Source: Yersinia artesiana
GTDB lineage: Bacteria; Pseudomonadota; Gammaproteobacteria; Enterobacterales; Enterobacteriaceae
NCBI RefSeq assembly: GCF_902726545.1
Contig: NZ_CACVAD010000001.1
Span: 1 to 64,000 of the forward strand
Reading direction: 5' to 3'
DNA: 64,000 nucleotides
Below are positions 9,517 through 20,805 of the stretch, in pieces. The position numbers and the translations under genes were made by a program. Numbering within the stretch: the stretch's first letter is position 1; every line of letters starts with the position of its first letter. The notes below the pieces were generated by a model. That model made no database searches. It was not told the origin of the DNA and saw only the letters and a program-made list of their open reading frames with translations.

Positions 9517-9549
9517 AAAAAAAACTTAGGCGGTCGAGTGACCGCCTAA
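9517..9549 (-). terminator. Hairpin and T-run between acpP and fabF
   Basis: TTAGGCGGTC (9526-9535) and GACCGCCTAA (9540-9549) form a perfect 10-base-pair stem with loop GAGT. Read leftward it is followed by eight Ts (9517-9524), a textbook intrinsic terminator inside the fab cluster. It would let the very abundant acyl carrier protein be made in excess of FabF. Confidence 0.85.
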
Positions 9550-9574
9550 CTATCAAAACTTAAAGCATGTACGC

Positions 9575-9811
9575 TTACTGCTGGTTAGCGTTGATAAAAT
9601 CAATAGCTGCCTGAACAGTAGTGATTTTTTCTGCTTCTTCGTCTGGAATCTCAGTATCAAACTCTTCTTCCAGAGCCATTACCAGCTCAACGGTGTCCAG
9701 AGAATCCGCGCCAAGATCTTCAACGAAAGAAGCACTGTTCTTCACTTCGTCTTCTTTAACACCCAGTTGTTCAACGATGATTTTCTTAACGCGTTCTTCG
9801 ATAGTGCTCAT
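9575..9811 (-). CDS. acpP: Acyl carrier protein
   Basis: 78-residue acidic carrier that holds growing acyl chains on a 4'-phosphopantetheine arm. The modified serine lies in [18 protein letters not shown] (about residue 37), and the sequence is nearly the E. coli one ([20 protein letters not shown]). A 153-base gap to fabG holds room for its own promoter, and a terminator follows, consistent with high separate expression. Confidence 0.98.
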
Positions 9812-9964
9812 ACTCTTAAATTTCCTATCAAAACTCGCTTTCGCGATGGTTTTCGTAGTGTATAAAATGTTGAAAAAGATGCAACTAAATCTCGGCTGGT
9901 CAAACCACGATTTTACGCTATTTTGCGGTTTTTACCTCAAATAACGCAAATACTTTCGTGATTT

Positions 9965-10699
9965 TTAAATCATATACATGCCGCCATTGACATGTAACGT
10001 TTCACCAGAGATGTAGCCGGCCTCATCAGAGGCTAAAAATGCAACAGCGCTGGCGATTTCTTTTGCTTCCCCAAGCCGGCTAGCTGGTACTTGGGCTAAA
10101 ATGCCTGCGCGTTGATCATCTGTCAACGCCTTAGTCATGTCTGTCTCAATAAAGCCAGGTGCGACAACGTTGACAGTAATGCCACGTGAAGCAACCTCAC
10201 GCGCCAAAGACTTGCTAAAACCGATCAGACCCGCTTTAGCTGCCGCGTAGTTAACCTGCCCTGCATTGCCCATTGTCCCAACTACAGAACCAATGGTGAT
10301 GATACGCCCAAACCGCTTTTTCATCATAGCGCGCAATACCGCTTTTGACAGACGGAATACAGAAGTCAGATCGGTGTCAATAATATCTTGCCACTCATCA
10401 TCCTTCATACGCATCAGCAGGTTATCACGCGTAATCCCTGCATTATTCACTAAAATGTCGACTTCTCCAAATTCCGCACGAATCGTTTCCAGAACAGACT
10501 CGATTGATTCGGGATCCACGACATTCAGCATTAAACCTTTACCCTGGTCACCCAAGTAGGCGCTGATGGCTTCAGCACCCTTTTCACTGGTCGCCGTACC
10601 AATAACACGGGCACCGCGCTCAGCCAATAATTCTGCAACCGCACGGCCAATACCGCGACTCGCGCCGGTTACCAGCGCAATTTTTCCTTCGAAGCTCAT
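9965..10699 (-). CDS. fabG: 3-oxoacyl-ACP reductase FabG
   Basis: NADPH-dependent reductase of the elongation cycle. Start chosen at 10699 (MSFEGKIALVTG), preceded by GAGGG at good spacing. This gives 244 residues, the E. coli length; an in-frame start ten codons upstream is not needed. The cofactor motif is TGASRGIGRA, NNAG follows in LVNNAGITRDN, and the catalytic Ser-Tyr-Lys set is in IGSVVGTMGNAGQVNYAAAK. It is 13 bases after fabD and in the same direction. Confidence 0.97.
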   Translation of the reverse strand: MSFEGKIALVTGASRGIGRAVAELLAERGARVIGTATSEKGAEAISAYLGDQGKGLMLNVVDPESIESVLETIRAEFGEVDILVNNAGITRDNLLMRMKDDEWQDIIDTDLTSVFRLSKAVLRAMMKKRFGRIITIGSVVGTMGNAGQVNYAAAKAGLIGFSKSLAREVASRGITVNVVAPGFIETDMTKALTDDQRAGILAQVPASRLGEAKEIASAVAFLASDEAGYISGETLHVNGGMYMI

Positions 10700-10712
10700 G
10701 TTACCCTCTTTC

Positions 10713-11642
10713 TTAGTTTTCAAGCGCACTGGTCAGCGTAGCGACATCGTTTACCGGTGCTGCGGCCAAAGTATCCACGATACGCTTGGTCAAACCAGTC
10801 AAGACCTTACCCGGCCCAACTTCTAACAGCAGCTCAACACCTTCTGCTGCGATAAATTCAACACTCTCAGTCCAACGTACCGGATTATACAACTGACGCA
10901 CCAATGCGCTACGAATCGCCTCTGGTGACACTTCAGTTTTCACATCTACGTTGTTGACGACAGGGAATAACGGTGCCTGGAATTCAATGTTTTCCAGTGC
11001 TATAGCCAGCTTATCTGCCGCAGGTTTCATCAGCGCACAATGAGATGGCACACTAACAGGCAATGGCAAGGCACGCTTTGCGCCAGCGGCTTTACAAGCA
11101 GCGCCCGCGCGTTCTACTGCCTCTTTATTACCAGCAATAACCACCTGACCCGGAGAGTTAAAGTTAACGGGCGAGACAACTTGACCAAGAGCTGACTCTT
11201 CACAAGCTTTGGCGATGGATTCATTATCCAAACCAATAATCGCATACATGGCGCCGGTACCTTCAGGTACCGCTTCTTGCATCAATTTGCCGCGTAATTC
11301 AACCAGACGAATCGCCTGTGTGAAATCGAGCACACCAGCGCATACCAGAGCTGAGTATTCACCCAAGCTATGGCCCGCCATCATCGCAGGCAGTTTACCG
11401 CCTTGATGTTGCCAAACGCGCCAGATAGCAACAGATGCCGCCAATAGAGCCGGTTGCGTCTGCCATGTTTTATTCAATTCTTCAGCCGGACCTTGTTGTA
11501 CTAGCTGCCACAGATCATAACCCAGTACTGATGAGGCTTCACTGAAAGTCTCTTCAACTATCGGAAATTGTGCGGCCAAATCGGCCAGCATGCCAAGGGA
11601 TTGAGAACCCTGGCCTGGAAATACCATTGCAAATTTCGACAT
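10713..11642 (-). CDS. fabD: Malonyl-CoA:ACP transacylase
   Basis: Loads malonyl groups from CoA onto ACP. 309 residues. The N-terminal FPGQGSQSLGM loop, the nucleophilic serine in AGHSLGEYSALV (about residue 92), and the catalytic histidine in VSVPSHCALMKPA are visible. It ends in the family's VLTGLTKRIVDTL segment. It lies between fabH and fabG in the conserved order. Confidence 0.97.
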   Translation of the reverse strand: MSKFAMVFPGQGSQSLGMLADLAAQFPIVEETFSEASSVLGYDLWQLVQQGPAEELNKTWQTQPALLAASVAIWRVWQHQGGKLPAMMAGHSLGEYSALVCAGVLDFTQAIRLVELRGKLMQEAVPEGTGAMYAIIGLDNESIAKACEESALGQVVSPVNFNSPGQVVIAGNKEAVERAGAACKAAGAKRALPLPVSVPSHCALMKPAADKLAIALENIEFQAPLFPVVNNVDVKTEVSPEAIRSALVRQLYNPVRWTESVEFIAAEGVELLLEVGPGKVLTGLTKRIVDTLAAAPVNDVATLTSALEN

Positions 11643-11679
11643 TTTGCTTTCCTGTTAAACCAAAAAAGGTCCTGTTAAA

Positions 11680-12633
11680 TCAGAAGCGAACCAGCGCTGA
11701 GCCCCAGGTAAAGCCGCCGCCAAACGCTTCCAGCAGCACTAACTGCCCACGTTGAATTCGCCCATCTCGTACTGCTTCGTCAAGTGCCGCAGGTACGGAT
11801 GCCGCAGAGGTGTTACCATGGCGATCGAGGGTTATCACCACTTTATCCATCCCCATGCCTAATTTTTTAGCCGTTGCGCTAATAATACGCAGGTTGGCCT
11901 GATGCGGCACCAACCAATCCAGCGCTGAGCGATCTAGATTATTGGCTTGCAATGTCTCATCCACAATGTGGGCAAGCTCCGTTACCGCAACTTTAAACAC
12001 TTCATTGCCCGCCATAGTGACATAGGCTGGCTGTTCTTGGTGTAGGCGATCCTGATATGGCAATTTGAGCAATTCACCATAGTGACCATCTGCGTGCAAA
12101 TGAGTCGAGAGAATGCCCGGCTGTTCCGAGGCACCTAATACCACGGCACCGGCACCATCGCCAAACAGAATAATGGTGCCGCGGTCTTCTGGATCCAGTG
12201 CACGAGAAAGTGCATCAGAACCAATGACCAACGCATATTTGACTGCACCACTTTTCACGTACTGATCAGCAACACTAAGTGCATAGGTAAAACCGGCGCA
12301 AGCTGCGGCCAGATCGAAAGAGGCAGCATCTTTGATCCCTAGCATTTGTTGCACCTGGCAGGCCGAGCTTGGGAAAGCATGGCTTGACGAGGTGGTCGCT
12401 ACGATAATCAGCCCGACATCATCTTTTTTAAGACCAGCCATCTCCAGCGCTTTTTCAGCTGCGTGGAAACCCATAGTCGCAACAGTTTCATCAGGGGCAG
12501 CAAGACGCCGTTCACGAATACCTGTTCGGGTGACAATCCACTCGTCCGAGGTATCCACCATTTTTTCTAAATCAGCATTAGTGCGCACTTGTTCGGGCAG
12601 ATAACTCCCCGTACCGAGAATCTTAGTATACAT
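11680..12633 (-). CDS. fabH: 3-oxoacyl-ACP synthase III
   Basis: Initiates fatty acid synthesis by condensing acetyl-CoA with malonyl-ACP. 317 residues, the E. coli length. The Cys-His-Asn triad is visible in [24 protein letters not shown] and [13 protein letters not shown]. It starts [19 protein letters not shown], as in homologues, six bases after plsX. Confidence 0.97.
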   Translation of the reverse strand: MYTKILGTGSYLPEQVRTNADLEKMVDTSDEWIVTRTGIRERRLAAPDETVATMGFHAAEKALEMAGLKKDDVGLIIVATTSSSHAFPSSACQVQQMLGIKDAASFDLAAACAGFTYALSVADQYVKSGAVKYALVIGSDALSRALDPEDRGTIILFGDGAGAVVLGASEQPGILSTHLHADGHYGELLKLPYQDRLHQEQPAYVTMAGNEVFKVAVTELAHIVDETLQANNLDRSALDWLVPHQANLRIISATAKKLGMGMDKVVITLDRHGNTSAASVPAALDEAVRDGRIQRGQLVLLEAFGGGFTWGSALVRF

Positions 12634-12639
12634 GTACGA

Positions 12640-13674
12640 TCAGTCACTCTTGGGTAAAACCGCTTCAAGGCGCGCGGCAATCCGTTGTGGGATTTGCCGC
12701 TGCACCGCCTGCACAGCCTGTTCGATGGCAACGGCGAATGCGCGTTGATTCGCAGCGCCATGGCTCTTGATTACGATACCCCGTAATCCTAACAGACATG
12801 CGCCATTATACTGGTCGGGGTTCAAATGACCGAACCGCTTAGCCACACGTTTTTGCAGCCAACGGCCAATAAGTTTAAGCCACCACGACTGTTTTTTGCT
12901 TTCGCCCGATGATTTGAGCAGTGACAAGAACATTCTTATCACACCTTCCATAGTCTTTAGAGTGACGTTACCCACGAAGCCGTCACAAACCATCACATCA
13001 GTCTTGCCTGTCAGCAAATCATTGCCTTCCAGATAACCAATATAGTTGATAGCCGGTGTATTTTTTAATACGGCGGCGGCTTCGCGGATATTATCCAACC
13101 CCTTGGTTTCCTCTTCGCCAATATTGAGCAAAGCAACACGCGGGTTTGTTATGCCGACAACTTCTTCTGCCATCACCGAACCCATGACGGCAAATTGCAC
13201 CAGCATCGTACTGTCACATTCGACGTTAGCCCCTAAATCCAGCACCACAGTTTTGCTGCGCTGCTGATTGGGGATGACCGTCATCAATGCCGGGCGCTCT
13301 ATTCCATCCAGTGGCTTAATCATCATCTTCGCCAGCCCCATCAATGCCCCAGTATTACCTGCACTCACACAGGCTGCTGCGTCACCGTTTTTGACAAGCT
13401 CCAATGCAATACGCATTGAGGTGCCACGACTGGCACGGATCGCTTGTGAGGGTTTAGCATCGCCGGCAATAACATGCTCAGCGGGGATTACCTGTAACCT
13501 TTCCAGCAACAAAGGATCGGCATTAACAAGTAACGAAGTGATGGTGTCGGGGTCCCCGACCAGCAGGAGTTTTAGTTTTGGATTAGAGGCCAGTGCCTGC
13601 AATGAAGCAGGCACTGTGACGTGGGGACCGAAATCCCCACCCATTGCATCTAACGCTAGGGTTAGACAAGTCAA
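12640..13674 (-). CDS. plsX: Phosphate acyltransferase PlsX
   Basis: Makes acyl-phosphate from acyl-ACP for phospholipid synthesis. 344 residues. The start codon is TTG (13672-13674), giving [20 protein letters not shown] near the N-terminus. The next ATG would cut into the conserved MGGDFGP motif, so TTG is preferred; I recall the same start in E. coli. Other family marks are [34 protein letters not shown] and [11 protein letters not shown]. It follows rpmF by 36 bases, the usual rpmF-plsX-fabH arrangement. Confidence 0.95.
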   Translation of the reverse strand: MTCLTLALDAMGGDFGPHVTVPASLQALASNPKLKLLLVGDPDTITSLLVNADPLLLERLQVIPAEHVIAGDAKPSQAIRASRGTSMRIALELVKNGDAAACVSAGNTGALMGLAKMMIKPLDGIERPALMTVIPNQQRSKTVVLDLGANVECDSTMLVQFAVMGSVMAEEVVGITNPRVALLNIGEEETKGLDNIREAAAVLKNTPAINYIGYLEGNDLLTGKTDVMVCDGFVGNVTLKTMEGVIRMFLSLLKSSGESKKQSWWLKLIGRWLQKRVAKRFGHLNPDQYNGACLLGLRGIVIKSHGAANQRAFAVAIEQAVQAVQRQIPQRIAARLEAVLPKSD

Positions 13675-13710
13675 GGTATCGCCTTGCTAAAGAAGATTAG
13701 CAAGTACTAC

Positions 13711-14414
<704 letters not shown>

Positions 14415-14555
14415 AGGGCGCGCATATTAACTTTGTAACGACATAGAGTCAAAGAAAAAGGCCGTTTTACTGCACCTTTCACCAATATTCGCTTCCGAAG
14501 CGGCAGACAGTTTAAAATGCCTGATTAAATTACGCCACGGTTTATGGAAAATATT

Positions 14556-15137
14556 ATGCCGCAATTAGTTCTGGCCTCAACATCATCATATCGCCGCGCA
14601 TTGCTGGAGAAACTGCAATTACCCTTTATCACTGCTGCGCCGCAAACGGATGAAAGCCCATTGCAAGGCGAGAGCGCAAGCGCGCTGGTGCAACGACTGG
14701 CACGCGCAAAGGCCCAGGCGCTGGCCGTTCAATACCCACAACACTTGATAATCGGTTCTGATCAAGTGTGTGTTATCAACGGCATAATCGTCGGCAAACC
14801 CCATAATCATGCCAATGCAGTCAAGCAGTTAGAACAAGCCAGCGGCCAATGTGTCACTTTTTATACCGGGCTGGCGCTGCTCAATACAGCAACCGGTAGT
14901 CATGATTGCCTTTGCGAAACATTTGATGTTTATTTCCGCAGATTAAATAGCGCAGAAATTGAGGGTTATTTAGCTAGGGAACAACCGTGGAATTGTGCAG
15001 GCAGTTTTAAAAGTGAAGGGTTGGGCATCACTTTATTTGACAAGTTATCGGGCCGTGATCCGAATACGCTCATCGGCCTGCCGTTAATCGCCCTCACTCA
15101 AATGTTAATTGAGCAAGGGGTCAATCCCTTACTTTAA
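14556..15137 (+). CDS. yceF: Maf-like nucleotide pyrophosphatase YceF
   Basis: Maf/HAM1-like enzyme; the E. coli homologue hydrolyses m7GTP. Start placed at 14556 ([20 protein letters not shown]), four codons inside the longest frame, because it matches the family and has a GGAAAA stretch upstream. The product is then 193 residues. Visible motifs are [11 protein letters not shown] (phosphate-binding loop), the substrate-shaping DESP, the catalytic Asp in IIGSDQVC, and [13 protein letters not shown] with the terminal [11 protein letters not shown]. It converges on rluC with a shared hairpin. Confidence 0.93.
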   Translation: MPQLVLASTSSYRRALLEKLQLPFITAAPQTDESPLQGESASALVQRLARAKAQALAVQYPQHLIIGSDQVCVINGIIVGKPHNHANAVKQLEQASGQCVTFYTGLALLNTATGSHDCLCETFDVYFRRLNSAEIEGYLAREQPWNCAGSFKSEGLGITLFDKLSGRDPNTLIGLPLIALTQMLIEQGVNPLL

Positions 15138-15190
15138 AATGCGGATAGCTTTTAAAATACGGGTAGCGTTAAAACAGCTAGCCGCATTTT
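15136..15190. terminator. Shared bidirectional hairpin of yceF and rluC
   Basis: AAAATGCGGATAGCT (15136-15150) pairs with AGCTAGCCGCATTTT (15176-15190) at 14 of 15 positions around a 25-base loop. The stem ends in A-runs and T-runs on both sides and covers the stop codons of both converging genes, so it could terminate transcription in both directions. Confidence 0.75.
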
Positions 15191-16148
15191 AAATCGCGGC
15201 TTTCTTACGTAATACCGCCAGGCAATGGCGCAATTGATTATCCAAAGGAGCTTCAATGCGCATGGTTTCACCGGTATTCGGATGTTCAAAACGTAAAGCA
15301 GCGGCATGCAGGAATAAGCGATGTAACCCTGTCCCTTGCAATTGACTATCAAATTCTCGGTCACCATAGCGATCATCAAATGCGATCGGGTGGCCGGCAT
15401 GTAGGGCGTGCACGCGAATCTGGTGTGTGCGGCCCGTTATCGGGCTGGCTTTCACCAAAGTTGCATGCTCAAAACGCTCTTCTATTTTAAAACGCGTTTC
15501 AGAGGGTTTGCCTTCGCTACTGACTTTCACCATACGCTCGCCACTTTGCATAATATTTTTCAGCAACGGCGCCTGTACCGCTTTGCAATGGGATTGCCAT
15601 TGCCCACGCACCAAAGCCAAATAATCTTTTTGCATCCCTTTCAAGCGCAGTTGTTCATGTAAAGAGCGTAAAGCCGAGCGTTTTTTGGCTACCAATAAAA
15701 CACCAGAGGTATCACGGTCAAGGCGGTGAACCAATTCCAGGAAACGCGCTTCAGGGCGAAGTGCGCGTAATGCTTCAATTACCCCGAAACTTAAACCGCT
15801 ACCGCCGTGAACAGCCGTACCAGAAGGTTTGTTTAACACTAAGAGATAATCGTCTTCAAATAGAATGCAATCAGCCAGCGCAGCCACTTTATCAAGTTTA
15901 GCTGATACCTGAATCTCTTCGCGTTCGGCAACACGTACCGGTGGTACACGTACCACATCACCATCAGCCAATTTATATTCTGGCTTAATACGCCCTTTAT
16001 TAACGCGAACCTCACCTTTGCGGACGATGCGATAGATCATACTCTTTGGCACACCTTTCAATTTAGTGAGCAAAAAGTTATCGATCCGCTGACCCGCTTC
16101 GTCGGCAGAAATGGTGATTAATTGTACTGCTGGATTATTCGTTTTCAT
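15189..16148 (-). CDS. rluC: 23S rRNA pseudouridine synthase RluC (955/2504/2580)
   Basis: 319 residues (E. coli 319). An N-terminal S4 RNA-binding domain (about residues 15-80, [20 protein letters not shown]) precedes the RluA-type catalytic domain. The catalytic aspartate lies in [18 protein letters not shown], with [17 protein letters not shown] and [15 protein letters not shown] further on. Divergent from rne across a 0.57 kb control region, as in E. coli. Confidence 0.96.
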   Translation of the reverse strand: MKTNNPAVQLITISADEAGQRIDNFLLTKLKGVPKSMIYRIVRKGEVRVNKGRIKPEYKLADGDVVRVPPVRVAEREEIQVSAKLDKVAALADCILFEDDYLLVLNKPSGTAVHGGSGLSFGVIEALRALRPEARFLELVHRLDRDTSGVLLVAKKRSALRSLHEQLRLKGMQKDYLALVRGQWQSHCKAVQAPLLKNIMQSGERMVKVSSEGKPSETRFKIEERFEHATLVKASPITGRTHQIRVHALHAGHPIAFDDRYGDREFDSQLQGTGLHRLFLHAAALRFEHPNTGETMRIEAPLDNQLRHCLAVLRKKAAI

Positions 16149-16724
16149 GGGGCGCGATTCTAATTACACCGAGGAATTAGCGCCACCCCTTTTTCTGTGC
16201 TTAACTGTCAATCTGGCTATTTAAAGATAACGTTTGCGTGCATTTATTGTTTAATAAGACAACGATAGCCGCCGACACTGTGAATACAGTAAAAGAATCT
16301 TTACGTAGACAGGTAAAGTCATCTTGCTATATCAGTGTCAGCAATGGAATAATGTGATTAATTCTGCGTTGATTCTCGTTAGACCAAGAGACTTGTGGAA
16401 TAATAAACTTTGCCTGATCACACAAAAACGCAGCAATGGCGTAAGACGTAATGTGAAATCAAGCAATTAGCGGGCTGCGGGTTGCAGCTTGGTCGGCAAG
16501 TGGGTCAGGCTCTGTTGTCTTATATTCAGAAGCTACCCTTTATATAAAAAGCGCTGTTTTTCAGAAAGAAACGCAGGCTTACCGAAATAATGCGCCCCTA
16601 TGCAGGCGACAACCGTGAGGTTGACGGCTTTGCTAGAAGACTCGGGGTCATCGGTTTACCCGACCATAGAGGTTATTTTGCCCGCAGTTCTAACGCCAAT
16701 GTAAAAAAAACGAGTAAGTTAAAG
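16149..16724 (+). promoter_or_regulatory. rne promoter region and long autoregulatory leader
   Basis: There is no gene between rluC and rne. The last 140 bases contain GGCGACAACCGTGAGGTTGA (from about 16606), which I recall from the E. coli rne leader. There a long untranslated region forms hairpins through which RNase E degrades its own mRNA. A TTTATATAAAA stretch near 16540-16550 could be a -10 region. The leader is open in the rne frame from 16590, but I see no sign that it is translated. Confidence 0.5.
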
Positions 16725-19700
16725 ATGAAAAGAATGTTGATTAACGCAACTCAGCAAGAAGAGTTGCGTGTTGCCCTTGTAGATGGACAGCGGCTGTATG
16801 ATTTGGATATTGAAAGCCCAGGTCATGAACAGAAAAAAGCGAATATTTACAAAGGTAAAATCACCCGAATCGAACCCAGTCTGGAAGCCGCTTTTGTTGA
16901 TTACGGCGCTGAACGACATGGTTTTCTCCCATTAAAAGAAATTTCTCGCGAATATTTCCCTAGTAATTATTCCTCTCATGGCCGCCCAAACATCAAAGAT
17001 GTGCTGCGCGAAGGCCAGGAAGTTATTGTTCAGGTTGATAAAGAAGAACGCGGTAATAAAGGTGCCGCACTCACGACTTTCATCAGCCTGGCAGGTAGTT
17101 ATTTAGTTCTGATGCCTAATAACCCACGTGCTGGCGGTATCTCTCGCCGTATCGAAGGTGATGATCGCACTGAACTGAAAGAAGCCCTATCCTCCCTGCA
17201 ATTGCCTGATGGCATGGGCCTGATTGTTCGTACCGCCGGTGTGGGTAAATCTGCTGATGCGCTGCAATGGGACTTATCATTCCGTCTGAAGCACTGGGAT
17301 GCGATTAAAAAAGCTGCTGAAGGCCGCCCTGCGCCGTTCCTGATCCATCAGGAAAGTAACGTGATTGTCCGTGCTTTCCGTGATTATCTGCGCCCGGACA
17401 TCGGCGAAATCCTGATCGATAACCCTAAAGTTCTCGAACTGGCTAAAGAGCATATTGCAGCACTTGGCCGCCCGGATTTCAGCAGCAAAATCAAATTGTA
17501 TAGTGGCGAAATCCCCTTATTCAGTCACTACCAGATTGAGTCACAAATTGAATCTGCGTTCCAACGCGAAGTACGTCTGCCTTCCGGTGGTTCTATCGTT
17601 ATTGATACTACCGAAGCCCTGACAGCAATTGATATCAACTCCGCCCGAGCAACTCGTGGTGGTGATATCGAAGAAACGGCATTCAATACCAACCTGGAAG
17701 CCGCAGACGAAATTGCCCGCCAGTTGCGCCTACGTGACCTAGGTGGCCTGATTGTCATCGACTTTATCGATATGACGCCGGTACGCCACCAACGTGAAGT
17801 AGAAAACCGCTTACGTGATGCCGTTCGTCAAGACCGTGCGCGTATCCAGATTGGTCGTATCTCTCGCTTCGGTTTACTGGAAATGTCCCGCCAGCGCCTC
17901 AGCCCATCACTGGGTGAGTCAAGCCACCATGTGTGCCCACGCTGTAGCGGTACCGGTACCGTTCGTGACAACGAATCTCTGTCACTTTCTATTCTGCGTT
18001 TGATTGAAGAAGAAGCGCTGAAAGAGAATACCCATGAAGTTCACGCCATTGTGCCGGTACAAATTGCATCGTACCTGCTGAACGAAAAGCGTGAATCTGT
18101 TAATGCCATCGAAAAACGCCAGGGTGGTGTGCGTGCCGTGATCGTGCCAAACGATCAAATGCAAACGCCACATTATTCTGTGCTGCGCGTGCGCAAAGGC
18201 GAAGAAGTCCCTTCTCTCAGCTACTTGCTGCCACAGTTGCATGAAGCTGAAATGGCACAACCGTTGGAAGAAGCGACCATCGAACGTAAACGCCCAGAGC
18301 AACCTGCGCTGGCGACGTTCTCCCTGCCAACAGAAGTGCCACCAGAGTCAGCCCCTGCTGCAAATGTTAAACCAACAGCCGCACCACAGGCCGCAACTGC
18401 TACGGTGGCAGAACAACCTGGTTTCCTTAGCCGCCTGCTCAGTGGGTTGAAAGGCCTCTTCGGTGGTTCAACAGAAACTGAAGTGAAACCGGTTGAAGTT
18501 GAGAAAACTGAAACCAACGAAAATCGTCGTAACGATCGTCGTAATCCGCGCCGCCAGAATAATGGTCGCAAAGACCGTGGTGACCGCACGCCGCGTGAAG
18601 GTCGTGATAACAGTAATCGCGACAACAATGCCCGTGATAACAGCACTCGCGATAACGGCAACCGTGACAATGCTAACCGCGATAATAGCAATCGCGAGGG
18701 CCGTGACGATCAACGTCGCAATAATAGACGCCCGGCGCAGCAAGCAACGGCACCACAAGCGCAGACTGAAGTTGTTGAAGCAGATAAAGCACAGCGTGAA
18801 GAGCAGCCAGCGCGTCGCGGTGATCGCCAACGCCGTCGTCCACAAGATGATAAACGCCAGGTATCACAAGACGTTAAAGCTAAAGTTGATGCGGATATCG
18901 TCACAGCTGTAGTCGTAGAAGAAGCGCAACCAGAGCAAGAAGAACGTCAACAGGTGATGCAGCGCCGTCAACGTCGCCAATTGAATCAGAAAGTCCGTAT
19001 TCAATCCGCGAATGATGAGCTGAATATTCTGGAAGCACCTGTTAGCGAACCAGTTTCCCACATTGCTGCCCCAGTGGTGCAGGAAGAAGTGAAATTGCTG
19101 TCGCAAGCAAGTGCTCAGGCCGATGATGAAGCAACGAATGACCGTAATGGCAACAATGAAAATGGCATGCCACGTCGCTCTCGCCGCTCGCCTCGCCACC
19201 TGCGTGTCAGTGGTCAACGCCGTCGCCGCTATCGTGATGAGCGCTACCCAACCCAGTCAGCTATGCCGCTGGCGGGTGCTTTCGCCTCACCAGAAATGGC
19301 ATCAGGTAAAGTGTGGGTGCGTTATCCTGTAGCTCAACCGTTTGAACCTGCCTTTGTGGAAAATCCGGTTGAAGAACAACAGCCAATTGAATACGTACAG
19401 GAAGTTGCTGCTGTAGTAGAACAAGTCGCTGTTATTGCCGCACCTGCTGTCGTTGCTGCACCTGCTGTTGCTGCCGCGCCGACTCCAGCCCCACAACACA
19501 AACCAGGTGGTTCTTCATCGTCCGCTGCTGCCGTACCGGGCCGTGCGCCGGTTGTTGTGGAAACAGCAATAGTAGAAACGGCAATCGTGGCAACCGCAAT
19601 TGTAGAAACGGTAGCTGTAGCGCCAGTCGTTGAAACCCATGCTGCTGAAGAACCTACTCAGGTAACTGACATTGCAGCAGAAGCAGAAACTATCACGACC

Positions 19701-20225
19701 GAAGAACCCGTGACTGAAGACGCTGTGGCACCAGAAACTGTGGTTGAAGCGACAATCGAACCCGTCGCTGTCGTGGAAGAAGTCGTGACCCAAGCGCCTG
19801 TTGTTGAAGAAACAGCAGCTGCAGTTGAAGACGCGACAGTCGCTGAAGAAGCTGTAGTTGAAGATATGGCAGTTGAAGAAGTTACAGTTGAAGAAGCGGT
19901 GGTTGAAGCACCAATCGTGGCGGAAACAGTGGTTGAAGAAGCTGTGGCAGAAGAAGCTACTGTCACTGAATCACCAGCCGACACTGCTCCTGTGGCCGTT
20001 GCACCGCAGCAGCCAGTCGTTGCTCATCCTGAAGGTGTGTTATTCAAGCACTATGCTTCAGCGCCAATGACCAAAGCACCAGCACCTGATTACGAACCAG
20101 CATCGCCAAGTCAAGGCCATTGGGAACGTCCAGCCTTTGATTTTGCAGGTAAAGGTTCTGCGGGTGGTCATGCGGCTGCAACTCTGGCTACCGCTCCGGC
20201 GACAAAACCACAATCGGTTGAATAG
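16725..20225 (+). CDS. rne: Ribonuclease E
   Basis: Essential endoribonuclease and scaffold of the RNA degradosome. Start at 16725 ([15 protein letters not shown]), identical to E. coli; the longer open frame adds only leader. 1166 residues against 1061 in E. coli. The first 530 residues are highly conserved: S1 domain, DNase I-like catalytic part with [19 protein letters not shown] and [13 protein letters not shown], and the zinc-link cysteines in [11 protein letters not shown]. The scaffold half holds the amphipathic membrane helix ([17 protein letters not shown]), Arg-rich RNA-binding regions, a pentapeptide RDN repeat near residues 625-655, [20 protein letters not shown], and a long Val/Glu/Ala-rich tract ending in the PNPase-binding tail. 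The extra length lies in these repetitive tracts. Confidence 0.98.
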   Translation: MKRMLINATQQEELRVALVDGQRLYDLDIESPGHEQKKANIYKGKITRIEPSLEAAFVDYGAERHGFLPLKEISREYFPSNYSSHGRPNIKDVLREGQEVIVQVDKEERGNKGAALTTFISLAGSYLVLMPNNPRAGGISRRIEGDDRTELKEALSSLQLPDGMGLIVRTAGVGKSADALQWDLSFRLKHWDAIKKAAEGRPAPFLIHQESNVIVRAFRDYLRPDIGEILIDNPKVLELAKEHIAALGRPDFSSKIKLYSGEIPLFSHYQIESQIESAFQREVRLPSGGSIVIDTTEALTAIDINSARATRGGDIEETAFNTNLEAADEIARQLRLRDLGGLIVIDFIDMTPVRHQREVENRLRDAVRQDRARIQIGRISRFGLLEMSRQRLSPSLGESSHHVCPRCSGTGTVRDNESLSLSILRLIEEEALKENTHEVHAIVPVQIASYLLNEKRESVNAIEKRQGGVRAVIVPNDQMQTPHYSVLRVRKGEEVPSLSYLLPQLHEAEMAQPLEEATIERKRPEQPALATFSLPTEVPPESAPAANVKPTAAPQAATATVAEQPGFLSRLLSGLKGLFGGSTETEVKPVEVEKTETNENRRNDRRNPRRQNNGRKDRGDRTPREGRDNSNRDNNARDNSTRDNGNRDNANRDNSNREGRDDQRRNNRRPAQQATAPQAQTEVVEADKAQREEQPARRGDRQRRRPQDDKRQVSQDVKAKVDADIVTAVVVEEAQPEQEERQQVMQRRQRRQLNQKVRIQSANDELNILEAPVSEPVSHIAAPVVQEEVKLLSQASAQADDEATNDRNGNNENGMPRRSRRSPRHLRVSGQRRRRYRDERYPTQSAMPLAGAFASPEMASGKVWVRYPVAQPFEPAFVENPVEEQQPIEYVQEVAAVVEQVAVIAAPAVVAAPAVAAAPTPAPQHKPGGSSSSAAAVPGRAPVVVETAIVETAIVATAIVETVAVAPVVETHAAEEPTQVTDIAAEAETITTEEPVTEDAVAPETVVEATIEPVAVVEEVVTQAPVVEETAAAVEDATVAEEAVVEDMAVEEVTVEEAVVEAPIVAETVVEEAVAEEATVTESPADTAPVAVAPQQPVVAHPEGVLFKHYASAPMTKAPAPDYEPASPSQGHWERPAFDFAGKGSAGGHAAATLATAPATKPQSVE

Positions 20226-20253
20226 TAGCAATATCGTTCGACCCTAATAGTGC

Positions 20254-20281
20254 AAAACCCGCCATTTGGCGGGTTTTTTAT
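20254..20281 (+). terminator. Rho-independent terminator of rne
   Basis: AACCCGCC-ATTT-GGCGGGTT followed by TTTTA. Thirty bases after the rne stop codon. Confidence 0.92.
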
Positions 20282-20294
20282 TGAGCAAAGATTA

Positions 20295-20582
20295 TCACGC
20301 GATTTGCTTCACTTTCTTTATCTCAAGACTTTCCAGCTTACCTTCGATTGCTTTAACGAACGCTTTAAAATGCTCGGTTTTATTATGTTTTTCTAATGCA
20401 TCCTCGGATGCCCAGCGCTCGAAAAACACAAAAGAGCCTTTTTGGTCGTTTTCAGCATGGAGGTCATATTGTAGATTCCCCTTCTCTTCACGACTCGGTT
20501 CGATAACCTGATGAACTGCGGCTGTAACCTCAGCAATAAACTCAGGTTTCGCCACTAAACTGGCAATAACACGAACTTCCAT
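20295..20582 (-). CDS. Antibiotic biosynthesis monooxygenase (ABM) domain protein, putative quinol monooxygenase
   Basis: 95-residue single ABM domain: MEVRVIASLVAKPEFIAEVT, then LQYDLHAENDQKGSFVFFERW and the histidine motif KHNKTEHFKAFVKAI. These match the YgiN-type small monooxygenases that form ferredoxin-like dimers and act on quinols without metal or flavin. The substrate is unknown here. It converges on rne, sharing the short gap with the rne terminator, and stands alone. Confidence 0.85.
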   Translation of the reverse strand: MEVRVIASLVAKPEFIAEVTAAVHQVIEPSREEKGNLQYDLHAENDQKGSFVFFERWASEDALEKHNKTEHFKAFVKAIEGKLESLEIKKVKQIA

Positions 20583-20805
20583 AGTTATTCTCCCATCTGT
20601 ACATTTAATTAGCGTATTTGACGATAAATCAATCGCTCACCCTATAGGCAATTTTACCCAGAGCCTCTCTATAAGAGCCCCTTTTTGTATTGTTTTCAAC
20701 TTAGCCGTAACAATCAGATGCATCCGGAGCACTTTCCGCTTATCCTTAGACCCCGCCGGAAACAGCACAAAAATTCCTATATTCCATGACTGCGGAGCCC
20801 GTTGA

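Noticed and set aside
18221-18912. Long open frames on both strands inside rne
   Set aside because: They arise from the repetitive, Arg- and Val/Glu-rich coding of the RNase E scaffold and have no independent start signals.
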